Positions 27,405 to 35,450 of a stretch of 35,450 nt of DNA are shown piece after piece (the stretch's first letter is position 1; each line of letters starts with the position of its first letter). Position numbers and translations under genes: made by a program. A model generated the notes under the pieces. That model ran no database searches, had not been told where the DNA came from, and saw nothing but the letters and a program-made list of their open reading frames with translations. Source of the stretch: Hymenobacter sp. (lineage in GTDB: Bacteria; Bacteroidota; Bacteroidia; Cytophagales; Hymenobacteraceae); assembly GCA_025356245.1 (NCBI GenBank), contig JANXUO010000489.1, forward strand, positions 1-35,450. The letters run 5' to 3'.

Positions 27405-28250
27405 ATGCCCGACCCTGCCGCTTACCCCGCCGCGTCCGCTGCCCCCGCCGCCGCCGTGCCCCTGCCCGCCGCCCGCCACTTTGCCGACCTCGTGCCCATC
27501 ACGCCCTGGCAACGGGCCACTACGCTGGCCCTGCCGTTTGCCTGCGCGGGGCTGTTTTTTGTGTTTGCGGCGGCGGGCTGGTGGGTGCCGGCCGTGGGGC
27601 TGCTCATGGCCCTGAGCTTCCTCACCTACGGCTCGACCTCGCACGACCTGGTACACGCCAACCTGGGCCTGAGCCGCCGGGCCAACCGCTTCTTCCTGAG
27701 CGTGATTGAGCTGCTGGCCCTGCGCAGCGGCCACGCCTACCGCCTGGCCCACCTGCACCACCACGCCCGCTACCCCGCCCCCGACGACATTGAGGGAGCC
27801 GCCGCCGGAATGTCGTTGCCCCGCGCCCTGCTCGAAGGCGTCACCTACAATTTCAAGCTCCACTTCTGGGCCTTGCGGCAGCCCCAGGGCGACAAAACCT
27901 GGGTGCGGGCCGAGGGCTGGGCCTGCCTCGCGCTGCTGGCCGGGGCCGCCGCCGCCGCCGCCGCCGGGCACTGGCTGCCCCTGCTCTACGTGGGGCTGAT
28001 GACGCTGGGCAGTTGGGTGTTGCCGGTCATGACCTCGTATATGCCGCACCATCCGGCCGGCGACGGCCCGCTGCTGCAAACCCGCCTCTTCCGGGGCAAG
28101 GTGGCCTCGGTCATCGCCATCGAACACCTTTACCACCTCGAACACCACCTCTACCCCGCCGTCCCCCATCACCACTGGCCCCAACTGGCGCGGCGGCTCG
28201 ACCCGTACTTCGAGGCCAACCAAGTGCCCGTCACCAAGCTGTGGTTCTGA
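27405..28250 (+). CDS. Membrane fatty-acid desaturase family protein
   Basis: Histidine boxes HDLVHAN, HLHHHARYP, HLYHLEHHLYPAVPHHHW plus TM segments. Confidence 0.85.
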   Translation: MPDPAAYPAASAAPAAAVPLPAARHFADLVPITPWQRATTLALPFACAGLFFVFAAAGWWVPAVGLLMALSFLTYGSTSHDLVHANLGLSRRANRFFLSVIELLALRSGHAYRLAHLHHHARYPAPDDIEGAAAGMSLPRALLEGVTYNFKLHFWALRQPQGDKTWVRAEGWACLALLAGAAAAAAAGHWLPLLYVGLMTLGSWVLPVMTSYMPHHPAGDGPLLQTRLFRGKVASVIAIEHLYHLEHHLYPAVPHHHWPQLARRLDPYFEANQVPVTKLWF

Positions 28251-29278
28251 TGCTCGCCGCCGTTCCCGTTTCCCGCGTACCGCCGTCTGTTGCCCTTGGC
28301 CGCCCGGCCCGGCCGTGGCGGTCCGATGGCCCCCGGCTGCTGGCGCTGGTGGGGGCGGGGCTGCTGGGGTGCGGCGCGGTGGCGCTGGGGCTGGCGGCCA
28401 CCCAAACGCTGCTGCCGCACGACGTGGCCTACCTGGGCGTGGTGGCCGCGCAGGTCTGCGGCACTGCCCAGGGCGGGCGCATCCTGCATTTCATGTTCCA
28501 CGACCGCACCGCGTTTGGCGGGGCCGTCATCGCCATCGGGCTGCTCTACGTCTGGCTGGCCGAAGGGCCGTTGCGGCAGGGCCACGCCTGGGCCTGGTGG
28601 CTGTTTGCGCTCAACGGGGCGGTGGGGTTTGGCAGTTTTCTGGCCTTCTTGGGCTTTGGGTACTACGACACCTGGCACGGGGCCGCCACGGCGCTGCTGC
28701 TGCCCGTGTTTGTGGGGGGGCTGGTGCGTTCGTGGGCGGGGGTGTGCGGCCCGCGCCACGTCCGCGCCCTGTGGCGGCCGGCGGCGGCCGGCGCGGCGGC
28801 GTGGCGCGGCCGGGCGGGGGCGGGCCGCACCTGCCTGCTGGCGGCGGCGGCGGGTATGCTGGTGGCGGGCCTCACCATCACGCTGGTTGGCTCGACGCAG
28901 GTGTTTGTGCCCCAGGATTTGCAGTACATGAACCTGACGATGAAGGAGCTATTGGTCATCAGCCCGCGCCTGGTGCCGCTCATCGCCCACGACCGGGCCG
29001 GGTTTGGGGGGGCGCTGGCGGCGGTGGGCGTGGCCATGTTTTTTGCGGTGTGGTGCGCGGCACCGCAGCCGGGCCTGTGGCGGGTGCTGGCGGCGGCCGG
29101 CGCGGCGGGCTTCGCCACGGCCATCGGGGTGCATCCGCTCATCGGCTACACCGACGCCGGCCACCTCGCCCCGGCCTTTGCCGGGCTGGCTCTGTTCGGG
29201 GCTGGGCTGGGCCTGAGCTACCGGGCCATGCACCCGGCAGCGGCCGGCGCGGGCCGCTCCGGGGCGACGGTTGGGTAA
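28250..29278 (+). CDS. Multi-pass membrane protein with internal duplication, translationally coupled to the desaturase
   Basis: ATG at 28250 overlaps the desaturase TGA (TGATG). Two halves share HDRxxFGGAxxAxGxxxxx...GFxxxxG (LHFMFHDRTAFGGAVIAIGLLYVWLAEGPL / VPLIAHDRAGFGGALAAVGVAMFFAVWCAAP). Confidence 0.75.
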   Translation: MLAAVPVSRVPPSVALGRPARPWRSDGPRLLALVGAGLLGCGAVALGLAATQTLLPHDVAYLGVVAAQVCGTAQGGRILHFMFHDRTAFGGAVIAIGLLYVWLAEGPLRQGHAWAWWLFALNGAVGFGSFLAFLGFGYYDTWHGAATALLLPVFVGGLVRSWAGVCGPRHVRALWRPAAAGAAAWRGRAGAGRTCLLAAAAGMLVAGLTITLVGSTQVFVPQDLQYMNLTMKELLVISPRLVPLIAHDRAGFGGALAAVGVAMFFAVWCAAPQPGLWRVLAAAGAAGFATAIGVHPLIGYTDAGHLAPAFAGLALFGAGLGLSYRAMHPAAAGAGRSGATVG

Positions 29279-29282
29279 CCGG

Positions 29283-29430
29283 CTGCTGTTGCGCGGGCAA
29301 TTCGAGCGTCTTGTGTTTCGGGTTGTTTCTCGTTGCTTGTTGCTCGTTGCTTGTTGCGTTAGTGCCTCAAAAACTGTCCAGAAACCACCAACAAGCAACA
29401 AGAAACAAGAAACAGCCCGCGTAACAGCAG
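29283..29430. repeat. ~150-bp imperfect palindromic intergenic element
   Basis: CTGCTGTTGCGCGGG (29283..29297) / CCCGCGTAACAGCAG (29416..29430), inner TTGCTTGTTGCTCGTTGCTTGTTG / CAACAAGCAACAAGAAACAAG. Confidence 0.7.
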
Positions 29431-29515
29431 TAATCGGGTAGGCCGTCGGCCTCAACCGCCGGGCCGGGGTTGCGTACAGAGTCCCGTTCTTCGCCTTCTT
29501 TTTTCCCTGATTCAC

Positions 29516-30067
29516 ATGAATAAATTCTCTGCCCTTTGCACGGCGCTGGCCTTTTCGGCCTTCACGGCCGTGCTGGCCCCCGCCGTGGCGCAAGCCCAAA
29601 CCGCTGGCCGCCCCGAAATGGGCACCCTGCCCGAAGCCTACCGCGACGACAAGCAACTGAGCGTAACCGTGGTGCGCTACGGCCCCAAGGCCAACAAGCA
29701 GGCCCTGGTCGAACTCGCCGGCCTCGACCATCCCTGGAACCGCCGCATCTTTCTGGCCAACGTCGTGGACGTGGCCCGCCGCGCCGGCGAAGTCAAGAAT
29801 TCGTACTGGATTCAGCTTGCCGGCAAGCCCTGGGGCCTCGTAGCGCAAGACTTGGGCTACGGCGGCCCGATGCTGAACCTGTGCGAAGACGGCGACACCG
29901 GCAAGAACGTGCGCTACCCCATCTATTACAGCAAGGAACTTTCGGAGCAGAGCAACGCGCAGTTCATGCTCACGGCCTACCTGGAGCAGGAAAAGGACCC
30001 CAAACGGGCCACGGCCCGCTACAAAGGCAACGCCACCGCCGCCCGGCTGCGGGCCGGCGGCAAATAA
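29516..30067 (+). CDS. Secreted hypothetical protein
   Basis: Signal peptide MNKFSALCTALAFSAFTAVLAPAVAQAQ; 183 aa; no recognised family. Confidence 0.75.
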   Translation: MNKFSALCTALAFSAFTAVLAPAVAQAQTAGRPEMGTLPEAYRDDKQLSVTVVRYGPKANKQALVELAGLDHPWNRRIFLANVVDVARRAGEVKNSYWIQLAGKPWGLVAQDLGYGGPMLNLCEDGDTGKNVRYPIYYSKELSEQSNAQFMLTAYLEQEKDPKRATARYKGNATAARLRAGGK

Positions 30068-30124
30068 GCCAACCACCAGCCCGTCGGACCTGTGAGCCGC
30101 CCGCCCGGCAAAACCCTTTTTTGC

Positions 30125-30163
30125 AAAAAAGCCCTTCGAACGTGCGTTCGAAGGGCTTTTTTT
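30125..30163. terminator. Intrinsic terminator between the secreted protein gene and the tRNA-Val pair (convergent)
   Basis: AAAAAAGCCCTTCGAACGTGCGTTCGAAGGGCTTTTTTT. Confidence 0.85.
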
Positions 30164-30240
30164 GGTGGGAGATACTGGATTCGAACCAGCGACCCCCTGC
30201 GTGTGAAGCAGGTGCTCTAAACCAACTGAGCTAACCTCCC
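30163..30240 (-). tRNA. tRNA-Val (anticodon CAC), 3' CCA encoded
   Basis: Minus strand GGGAGGTTAGCTCAGTTGGTTTAGAGCACCTGCTTCACACGCAGGGGGTCGCTGGTTCGAATCCAGTATCTCCCACCA; full cloverleaf. Confidence 0.93.
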
Positions 30241-30263
30241 GGTTGTATCCAAATGAAAAAAAG

Positions 30264-30338
30264 TGGGAGATACTGGGTTCGAACCAGTGACCCTCTGCTT
30301 GTAAGGCAGATGCTCTGAACCAGCTGAGCTAATCTCCC
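30264..30338 (-). tRNA. tRNA-Val (anticodon TAC), CCA not encoded
   Basis: Minus strand GGGAGATTAGCTCAGCTGGTTCAGAGCATCTGCCTTACAAGCAGAGGGTCACTGGTTCGAACCCAGTATCTCCCA. Confidence 0.94.
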
Positions 30339-30550
30339 CGGTAGCGGACGTTTTCCGGTTTGGGACTACAAAGGTGCGGCGTTTTTTTGAGAATGCCAAA
30401 TCGAGGGGTCCGATTTTTTGCCCGGCGCGGGGCCGAATGTTCTGTTGCGCCGCCGCTTTTCCTGCTTGCCGTAACGTATCGGGGCAAACGCCGTTAAAGC
30501 GCGAAATTGCCCCTTCGGCAAGCCCTCCTTCACCTCTTTTTACTTTTCTG

Positions 30551-31450
30551 ATGAACACGCAACTCCTTCAAAACTACTCCGAAGCCGAAAAAATTGCCTA
30601 CCTCTGCGCCGTGGCCAGCCTGGCCACCGCCGACCGCGAAGCCTCGCCCGCCGAAGGCGAGTTCTTGCAGGCCCTTTCGCAGCAGGCCGGCTTGTCGGCC
30701 GAAGGCGTGCAGCAAGTGGTGGCCGCCGCCCGCGACGCCAACAACCAAGGCATTCAGCGCCAGCTCGACGTGCTCAAAAGCTCCGACCTGCGCTTCTCGC
30801 TCGTGACGGACCTCATCAGCTTCGCCCGCGCCGACGGCTCCTACGCCAACGACGAAGAGGCCATGATTACCAAAATGAGCACCTACCTCGGCATCAACCC
30901 CGAGCAGCGCCAGACCCTCGAAACGGTGGTGGACCAAGCCAATACCGTGGCCCACGACCCGCAAGACCCTGCCAAGGAAGGCTTTTTCAGCAGCATCGGC
31001 GACAAGCTCTCCAACGTCGGCATCCCGAAAGGGGCGCTCATGGCGGGCCTGCTCGGCGTGGTAGCCCCCATGGTGCTCTCGCGGGTGATGGGCGGCGGCC
31101 AGCAACAAACCGCCGGCTACGGCAACGAGCAAAGCGGCGGCGGCGGCGGAATGCTCGGCGGCCTCATGGGCTCGGGCATGGGCGGGCTGCTGGGCGGCGC
31201 GGCGCAGTCGGGCATGGGCGGCCTGCTCGGCGGGCTGCTGGGCAGCGTGATGGGCGGCGGCCAGGGCAACGCCGGGCAGCAGTCGGCCATCGGCAGCGGC
31301 GGCCTGGGGTCGATTATGTCGGTGCTGGGCGGGCTGGGCGGGCAGCCCAACACGCAGCCCCGCAGTGCCGGCGGCGGCGGGCTGGGCTCGCTCTTTGGCG
31401 GCGGCGGCGGCATGGGCTCGCTGCTGGGCGGCCTGCTGGGCGGGCGGTAA
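30551..31450 (+). CDS. TerB-like helical protein with Gly/Met/Leu-rich low-complexity C-terminus
   Basis: AEKIAYLCAVASLATADREASPAEGEFLQALSQQAGLS...SFARADGSYANDEEAMITKMSTYLGI (TerB-like), then GGLMGSGMGGLLGGAAQSGMGGLLGGLLGSVMGGG. Confidence 0.75.
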   Translation: MNTQLLQNYSEAEKIAYLCAVASLATADREASPAEGEFLQALSQQAGLSAEGVQQVVAAARDANNQGIQRQLDVLKSSDLRFSLVTDLISFARADGSYANDEEAMITKMSTYLGINPEQRQTLETVVDQANTVAHDPQDPAKEGFFSSIGDKLSNVGIPKGALMAGLLGVVAPMVLSRVMGGGQQQTAGYGNEQSGGGGGMLGGLMGSGMGGLLGGAAQSGMGGLLGGLLGSVMGGGQGNAGQQSAIGSGGLGSIMSVLGGLGGQPNTQPRSAGGGGLGSLFGGGGGMGSLLGGLLGGR

Positions 31451-31456
31451 GAGCTT

Positions 31457-31608
31457 CTTATAGCGGTTCCCAGGTTGGTGTACGTAATCGTAGAGACGCG
31501 ACCCTTCGCGTCTCTACGCGTGGGCGGCCCTCTCAACGTCAGGAGATGCGAAGGGTCGCGTCTCTACGATGCGGGTTTCCTGTACACCGACTTAGGAACT
31601 GCTCTAAG
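31457..31608. mobile_element. 152-bp MITE-like palindromic element
   Basis: Imperfect ~27-bp TIRs CTTATAGCGGTTCCCAGGTTGGTGTAC / CTTAGAGCAGTTCCTAAGTCGGTGTAC; inner 21-bp perfect arms CGTAGAGACGCGACCCTTCGC (31489..31509) / GCGAAGGGTCGCGTCTCTACG (31548..31568). Confidence 0.8.
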
Positions 31609-31644
31609 TGATTGGTTACGGATTTAATTTATTTTCGGAAAATT

Positions 31645-31675
31645 AAAAAGGCCGCCCGTATGGGCGGCCTTTTTT
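31645..31675. terminator. Intrinsic terminator
   Basis: AAAAAGGCCGCCCGTATGGGCGGCCTTTTTT. Confidence 0.88.
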
Positions 31676-31852
31676 GCTTTGATGCCAACTACAAAAATCA
31701 CGCCAGGCAAACAATTTTTTATAATAACATTCATTTTTGAAGCCGGGGCTTAGGTCGTGGAAGAAATATTTTAGGGGCCGCTTGTTTTAGAGCCGGCACT
31801 ACTGTAATTGCGATGGCTTCGGTCTTCACCTCCTTTTTTCCTCAAACTTTTT

Positions 31853-34800
31853 ATGAAAAACCTTACCCTGCGTCCGTCTCTACTCTCCCCCCCCCCCCCT
31901 GCTTTGCTTCGTTGGCCCCTGCTGCGGTTAACACTCCTACTCCTAGCACTAATGGTTAGCAGCGGGGTACGGGCGCAAGCAAACTTAGGTGTTGCCCCCC
32001 AAGCCAAGATGACTGTTTGCGCTAATGGACAAGTGCAGGGCTGGGGCGGCTCCTTCCTTTTTGGCCAACCAGCTTCAACAACAGCTCCCGTTTTAGTACA
32101 TCCCAGCACTTTGGCCAATATCGTAGCTGTTGAAAGCGGTAACTATAACAATGAATGCGCCTACGCGATTGACCGTTGTGGCACCTTGTATGCCTGGGGT
32201 AACAATTCTTTTGGCAAGTTGGGACTGGGTAGTACCATTGCTTATGTGTCAGTTCCTACCATCGTCACAATCCCTGGCCAACGAAGGGTGAGCCGGGTAT
32301 CAGCGGGTTCAGATTTTGCCTTGGCAGTTTGCACCGATGGCTCTGGATGGTCGTGGGGCCGCAATAGCAGCGGCCAGTTGGGCATCGGTACTACTGGCCC
32401 TGATGAGTTGAGTCCGGTACAGTTCCAAAGTATGGGGATAGTCGAAGTCCGGGCCGGTCAAGCATTTGGCTTGGCGCTACGTGCCACAGGCAAAGTTTTA
32501 TCGTGGGGTGAAGATACTTATGGAGAACTGGGCCGTAACCTGACCAGTGGCACCATAAGTGCTACTCCTGCTCCTTTGAATACGTTGGTTGGTGGCGGCG
32601 GTACAGCTATTGAGGTGTTTGGCCGTTTTGCAGCGGGTGTAGTGCAAGCCGACGGGTCGGTGTACTGCTGGGGGCAAAATCAACTGAACCTGCTAGGTAC
32701 TGGTGGAGGCGATGCTTCTGTACCAACTCAAACCTTACCACCTGGCAGTGGAGCAGTTTCGCTGGCAGGCAACGAATATGGCGTCACGGCCCTTCTTGGT
32801 AATGGCCAAACTCGGGTATGGGGCCTTACATCCGAGTTTTTGGGTTTTTGCGGTTCCCCTTTTTCTGTTCCGCTACCCATAACTGGCCCTACGATACCGA
32901 GCAATTCGCATATTTTATGCATCGCCACCGATGCTACAGCTTGCATTACGGGCAGCGGACAGCTCCTTTTTTGGGGTTGGGGAGGGCTACCCCAAAATGG
33001 CCCAAATGGCAATAGTACGGCTACTTATGCCTGCGCTCCTACCCCGCTGCCCAACGCCTTCCCGGCCGTAGCCAACACCGGCCCGCTGCCCGCCATTGCG
33101 CCCGTCACCGTAAACGCCACGGCCGTGACGCTCTGCGCTGGCAGTAGCACGGTGCTGCAAGCCAGCGGTGGCGACGGAATAAACTACCGCTGGAGCCCCG
33201 ACATCGGCCTCTCGGCCCGCAACGGGGCCACGGTGGTGGTGGCCCCCGGCCAAACCCAAACCTATACCGTGACGAGCAGCAACGCCTGCGGCACGGCCTC
33301 GGCCACGGTGGCCGTGACGGTGAACGAAAACTGCTGCCAGGCCAACGACGGCTTTGGAATTGCCTTGCAGGGCACTTACAATGTTTCGCCCTTCATCGGC
33401 ACACCGGGCACCCGCTACCTCGGCGCGTCCGACCTGGTACTGCTCAACAGCGTGTTTACGCTGGGCGTGGGCCAGACGCTGCTCATGAAGCCCAACACCA
33501 CCATTACCCTCTCCGACGGGGCCGAGCTGCACCTCAATGGGGCCACCATCACGGCCTCCTGCGATGAAATGTGGGGCGGCATCGTCGTGGCCGACCAAGC
33601 TGCTGGCTTGTTCACGAATGGGGTCGGTTCTATTCGTAGCCGCATTCAACACGCCGTACAAGGCGTGGATATGCAGGAAAGCAGTGGCCCGGCTCGTTTT
33701 CAATTGCACAACACCGATTTCTTGCACAATCAAATGGGCCTGGCCCTGCACCGCCGCACTGGCGGGGCCACCTCGCAGGATTTTGTGCGAAGCTGCACCT
33801 TCGATAGCAACCCGGATTTTTTCAAAACCCCCTGGCAGCGGCGCAGCCCCACCGACTACCACTACACCCGGCACCAACTGTATTTGGCGGGTAATTTCCT
33901 GCCCGCCACCTTCACCCGCAACAAGCTGCGCCACGCCATCTTTGGGATGGTGGGGTCGAGTGTTGACGGGGAAGCGTCCAACATTGAGTTCGATGAGGGT
34001 GAACTGACCGACTACTACCTGGCCGGGGCCTACAACTTCATCAACCCCAGCTACCGCAGCACCTGGTCGTTTAACGGCACGTTGTTTCGGTTGCCGGGCG
34101 GCAACGCACTGCCCGACATCCAACAAATCCGCGACGACCTGCCCCTGGTGAGCAGCGACGGGCAACGGGAAGAAACCTACGGCATCTGGACGCACAACGA
34201 GGCTGCGACCCGCGTACTAAACTGTAGCTTCGTGGCCGCCCCCGACGCCCCCGCCTGGCAAGCGAGCAATTACGACGAGTTTGGCCACAACACCCCCCGG
34301 CAGGTCGGCATTCACACCTACAACCTGATGACGGTGGAGGGCAGCCGCTTCGAGACCCTGGAAACGGGCATCGACCAGTGGGCCTACCCCTTCGCCAGCA
34401 GCAGCCTGATAGGCAACACCTTTGAGAACTGCCGCATCGGCTGGGATGTCCTAGCCCCCGGCAACATCACCTCCTCCAATTCCAGCGCGCCCGAGCCCCT
34501 GCTCAACGCCACCTGCAACAGCTTCGTGCGCGGCACCTACCCCGATGGCCGGGCCACCGGCATCCACGTCCAGCGCAACGAAATCCTGTACTCGGCCAGC
34601 ACCGGCGGCTACTACCCGCAGTATCCTACCGTCAAGCTGGAAACGCCTAACTTGTCCACCACTGGTGCGCGGGTGCCACTCAAAAACTACTTCGACAACG
34701 CCGGGCGTGGCGCAGGCGAGTTTTTCGCAGTGAACAACGAGCAGGGCGGCACTCAGATTGACTATTATACCTACGACAATTATATCGCTCCTGTACAGCC

Positions 34801-35224
34801 CTTTTTTACCGGTAACATAGCCATCAATCCTGGTGTAATAATGGGACCAGGGCGAAACGTAAATGGGCTCGACGAAACCCTTACCTGCGAGTTCATCCTG
34901 CCTTATCCCAATGTCGGTCTGCAAGCGCGGAGCGCGGCTCAACCGCATCATTCCGTCGTCACTGCCAAGAACACATTGGCTCAAAACTGGCCCAACCCCT
35001 GCACCGGCAGCACTGCGTTCCGCTACACCATCAAACCTGGTAACAACAAAGCTGAACTGCTGGTACGCCGGGCCACCGACGGGCGGGAAGTGGGCAGACA
35101 GGCATTGAACGTCAAAGCCGTGGAGGCCGTCGTGTCGGTGGCAGGTTGGCCCGCAGGCACCTATTTTGCTACGTTGGTAGTGAACGGAGTACCTGGTACC
35201 ACACGCCGTATCGTTGTTGAATAA
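31853..35224 (+). CDS. Large T9SS surface protein: RCC1-type repeats + Ig/PKD-like domain + right-handed beta-helix + sorting domain
   Basis: Signal peptide region MKNLTLRPSLLSPPPPALLRWPLLRLTLLLLALMVSSGVRAQ; RCC1 units LYAWGNNSFGKLGLGS, GWSWGRNSSGQLGIGT, VLSWGEDTYGELGRN, VYCWGQNQLNLLGTG; VTLCAGSSTVLQASGGDGINYRWSPDIGLS...QTYTVTSSNACGTASATVAVTV; C-term AQNWPNPCTGSTAFRYTIKPGNNKAELLVR...WPAGTYFATLVVNGVPGTTRRIVVE. Confidence 0.92.
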   Translation: MKNLTLRPSLLSPPPPALLRWPLLRLTLLLLALMVSSGVRAQANLGVAPQAKMTVCANGQVQGWGGSFLFGQPASTTAPVLVHPSTLANIVAVESGNYNNECAYAIDRCGTLYAWGNNSFGKLGLGSTIAYVSVPTIVTIPGQRRVSRVSAGSDFALAVCTDGSGWSWGRNSSGQLGIGTTGPDELSPVQFQSMGIVEVRAGQAFGLALRATGKVLSWGEDTYGELGRNLTSGTISATPAPLNTLVGGGGTAIEVFGRFAAGVVQADGSVYCWGQNQLNLLGTGGGDASVPTQTLPPGSGAVSLAGNEYGVTALLGNGQTRVWGLTSEFLGFCGSPFSVPLPITGPTIPSNSHILCIATDATACITGSGQLLFWGWGGLPQNGPNGNSTATYACAPTPLPNAFPAVANTGPLPAIAPVTVNATAVTLCAGSSTVLQASGGDGINYRWSPDIGLSARNGATVVVAPGQTQTYTVTSSNACGTASATVAVTVNENCCQANDGFGIALQGTYNVSPFIGTPGTRYLGASDLVLLNSVFTLGVGQTLLMKPNTTITLSDGAELHLNGATITASCDEMWGGIVVADQAAGLFTNGVGSIRSRIQHAVQGVDMQESSGPARFQLHNTDFLHNQMGLALHRRTGGATSQDFVRSCTFDSNPDFFKTPWQRRSPTDYHYTRHQLYLAGNFLPATFTRNKLRHAIFGMVGSSVDGEASNIEFDEGELTDYYLAGAYNFINPSYRSTWSFNGTLFRLPGGNALPDIQQIRDDLPLVSSDGQREETYGIWTHNEAATRVLNCSFVAAPDAPAWQASNYDEFGHNTPRQVGIHTYNLMTVEGSRFETLETGIDQWAYPFASSSLIGNTFENCRIGWDVLAPGNITSSNSSAPEPLLNATCNSFVRGTYPDGRATGIHVQRNEILYSASTGGYYPQYPTVKLETPNLSTTGARVPLKNYFDNAGRGAGEFFAVNNEQGGTQIDYYTYDNYIAPVQPFFTGNIAINPGVIMGPGRNVNGLDETLTCEFILPYPNVGLQARSAAQPHHSVVTAKNTLAQNWPNPCTGSTAFRYTIKPGNNKAELLVRRATDGREVGRQALNVKAVEAVVSVAGWPAGTYFATLVVNGVPGTTRRIVVE
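31887..31899 (+). repeat. C13 homopolymer inside the signal-peptide coding region
   Basis: CTACTCTCCCCCCCCCCCCCTGCTTTG, codons 12-16 of the 31853..35224 gene. Confidence 0.92.
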
Positions 35225-35239
35225 GCTGCGGCAGGTACG

Positions 35240-35450
35240 ATGAAAACCTTTTTTGGAATGGTGGTTGGTGTCCTGTGGACACTGACCACCTACGCGCAAG
35301 CCCCTGTGCCGCAGTGGAATTTGCCACTTGGACAACGTGCTAAGGCCGTACACGTAGCCCACATCAGCCGTGGCAGAACTTCGTCGCTCACTGCCGGCGA
35401 CCTGATAATTGTGGGTACAACCGTCCGATACAATACCTACGGCCCGCTGC
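35240..35450 (+). CDS. Secreted protein, 3' truncated by window
   Basis: MKTFFGMVVGVLWTLTTYAQAPVPQWNLPLGQRAKAVHVAHISRGRTSSLTAGDLIIVGTTVRYNTYGPL open to the window end; signal peptide. Confidence 0.7.
   Translation, partial: MKTFFGMVVGVLWTLTTYAQAPVPQWNLPLGQRAKAVHVAHISRGRTSSLTAGDLIIVGTTVRYNTYGPL

Noticed and set aside
25980-28223. Full 747-aa minus ORF starting at 28223
   Set aside because: Only the part from ATG 27152 has GNAT-like sequence; the upstream extension is antisense to the desaturase gene.
30163-30338. tRNA-linked integration site/genomic island edge
   Set aside because: Two tandem tRNA-Val genes but no integrase and no tRNA-fragment direct repeat seen in the window.

Overview
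GC-rich window that looks like a Bacteroidota genome, probably Hymenobacter-like. The lineage is inferred from T9SS Por-type C-terminal sorting domains, 7TMR-DISM/AraC hybrid sensors and a TACCTTTG promoter; it was not searched. Main content: (i) the tail of one hybrid sensor/AraC regulator and a second, paralogous hybrid two-component gene broken by two in-frame stops (1097..4282); (ii) a compact three-gene minus-strand operon, RelE/HigB-like toxin > XRE antitoxin > putative SecB-like chaperone, with a perfect 10-bp-arm palindrome abutting the toxin start (4309..5659), a candidate toxin-antitoxin-chaperone (TAC) module; (iii) a group of large secreted surface proteins, including one ancestral ~5.6 kb gene (7286..12906) broken by four separate lesions, one of them a 176-bp MITE-like insertion whose excision restores the frame; (iv) mscL; (v) a type III PKS / FAD oxidoreductase / methyltransferase cluster; (vi) a GNAT-like protein, a fatty-acid desaturase with a membrane partner, two tRNA-Val genes and a TerB-like Gly-rich protein; (vii) an RCC1/beta-helix T9SS protein with a C13 homopolymer in its signal-peptide region (possible phase variation). 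The intergenic regions hold several different palindromic MITE/REP-like elements. No CRISPR array, rRNA or transposase gene was seen.
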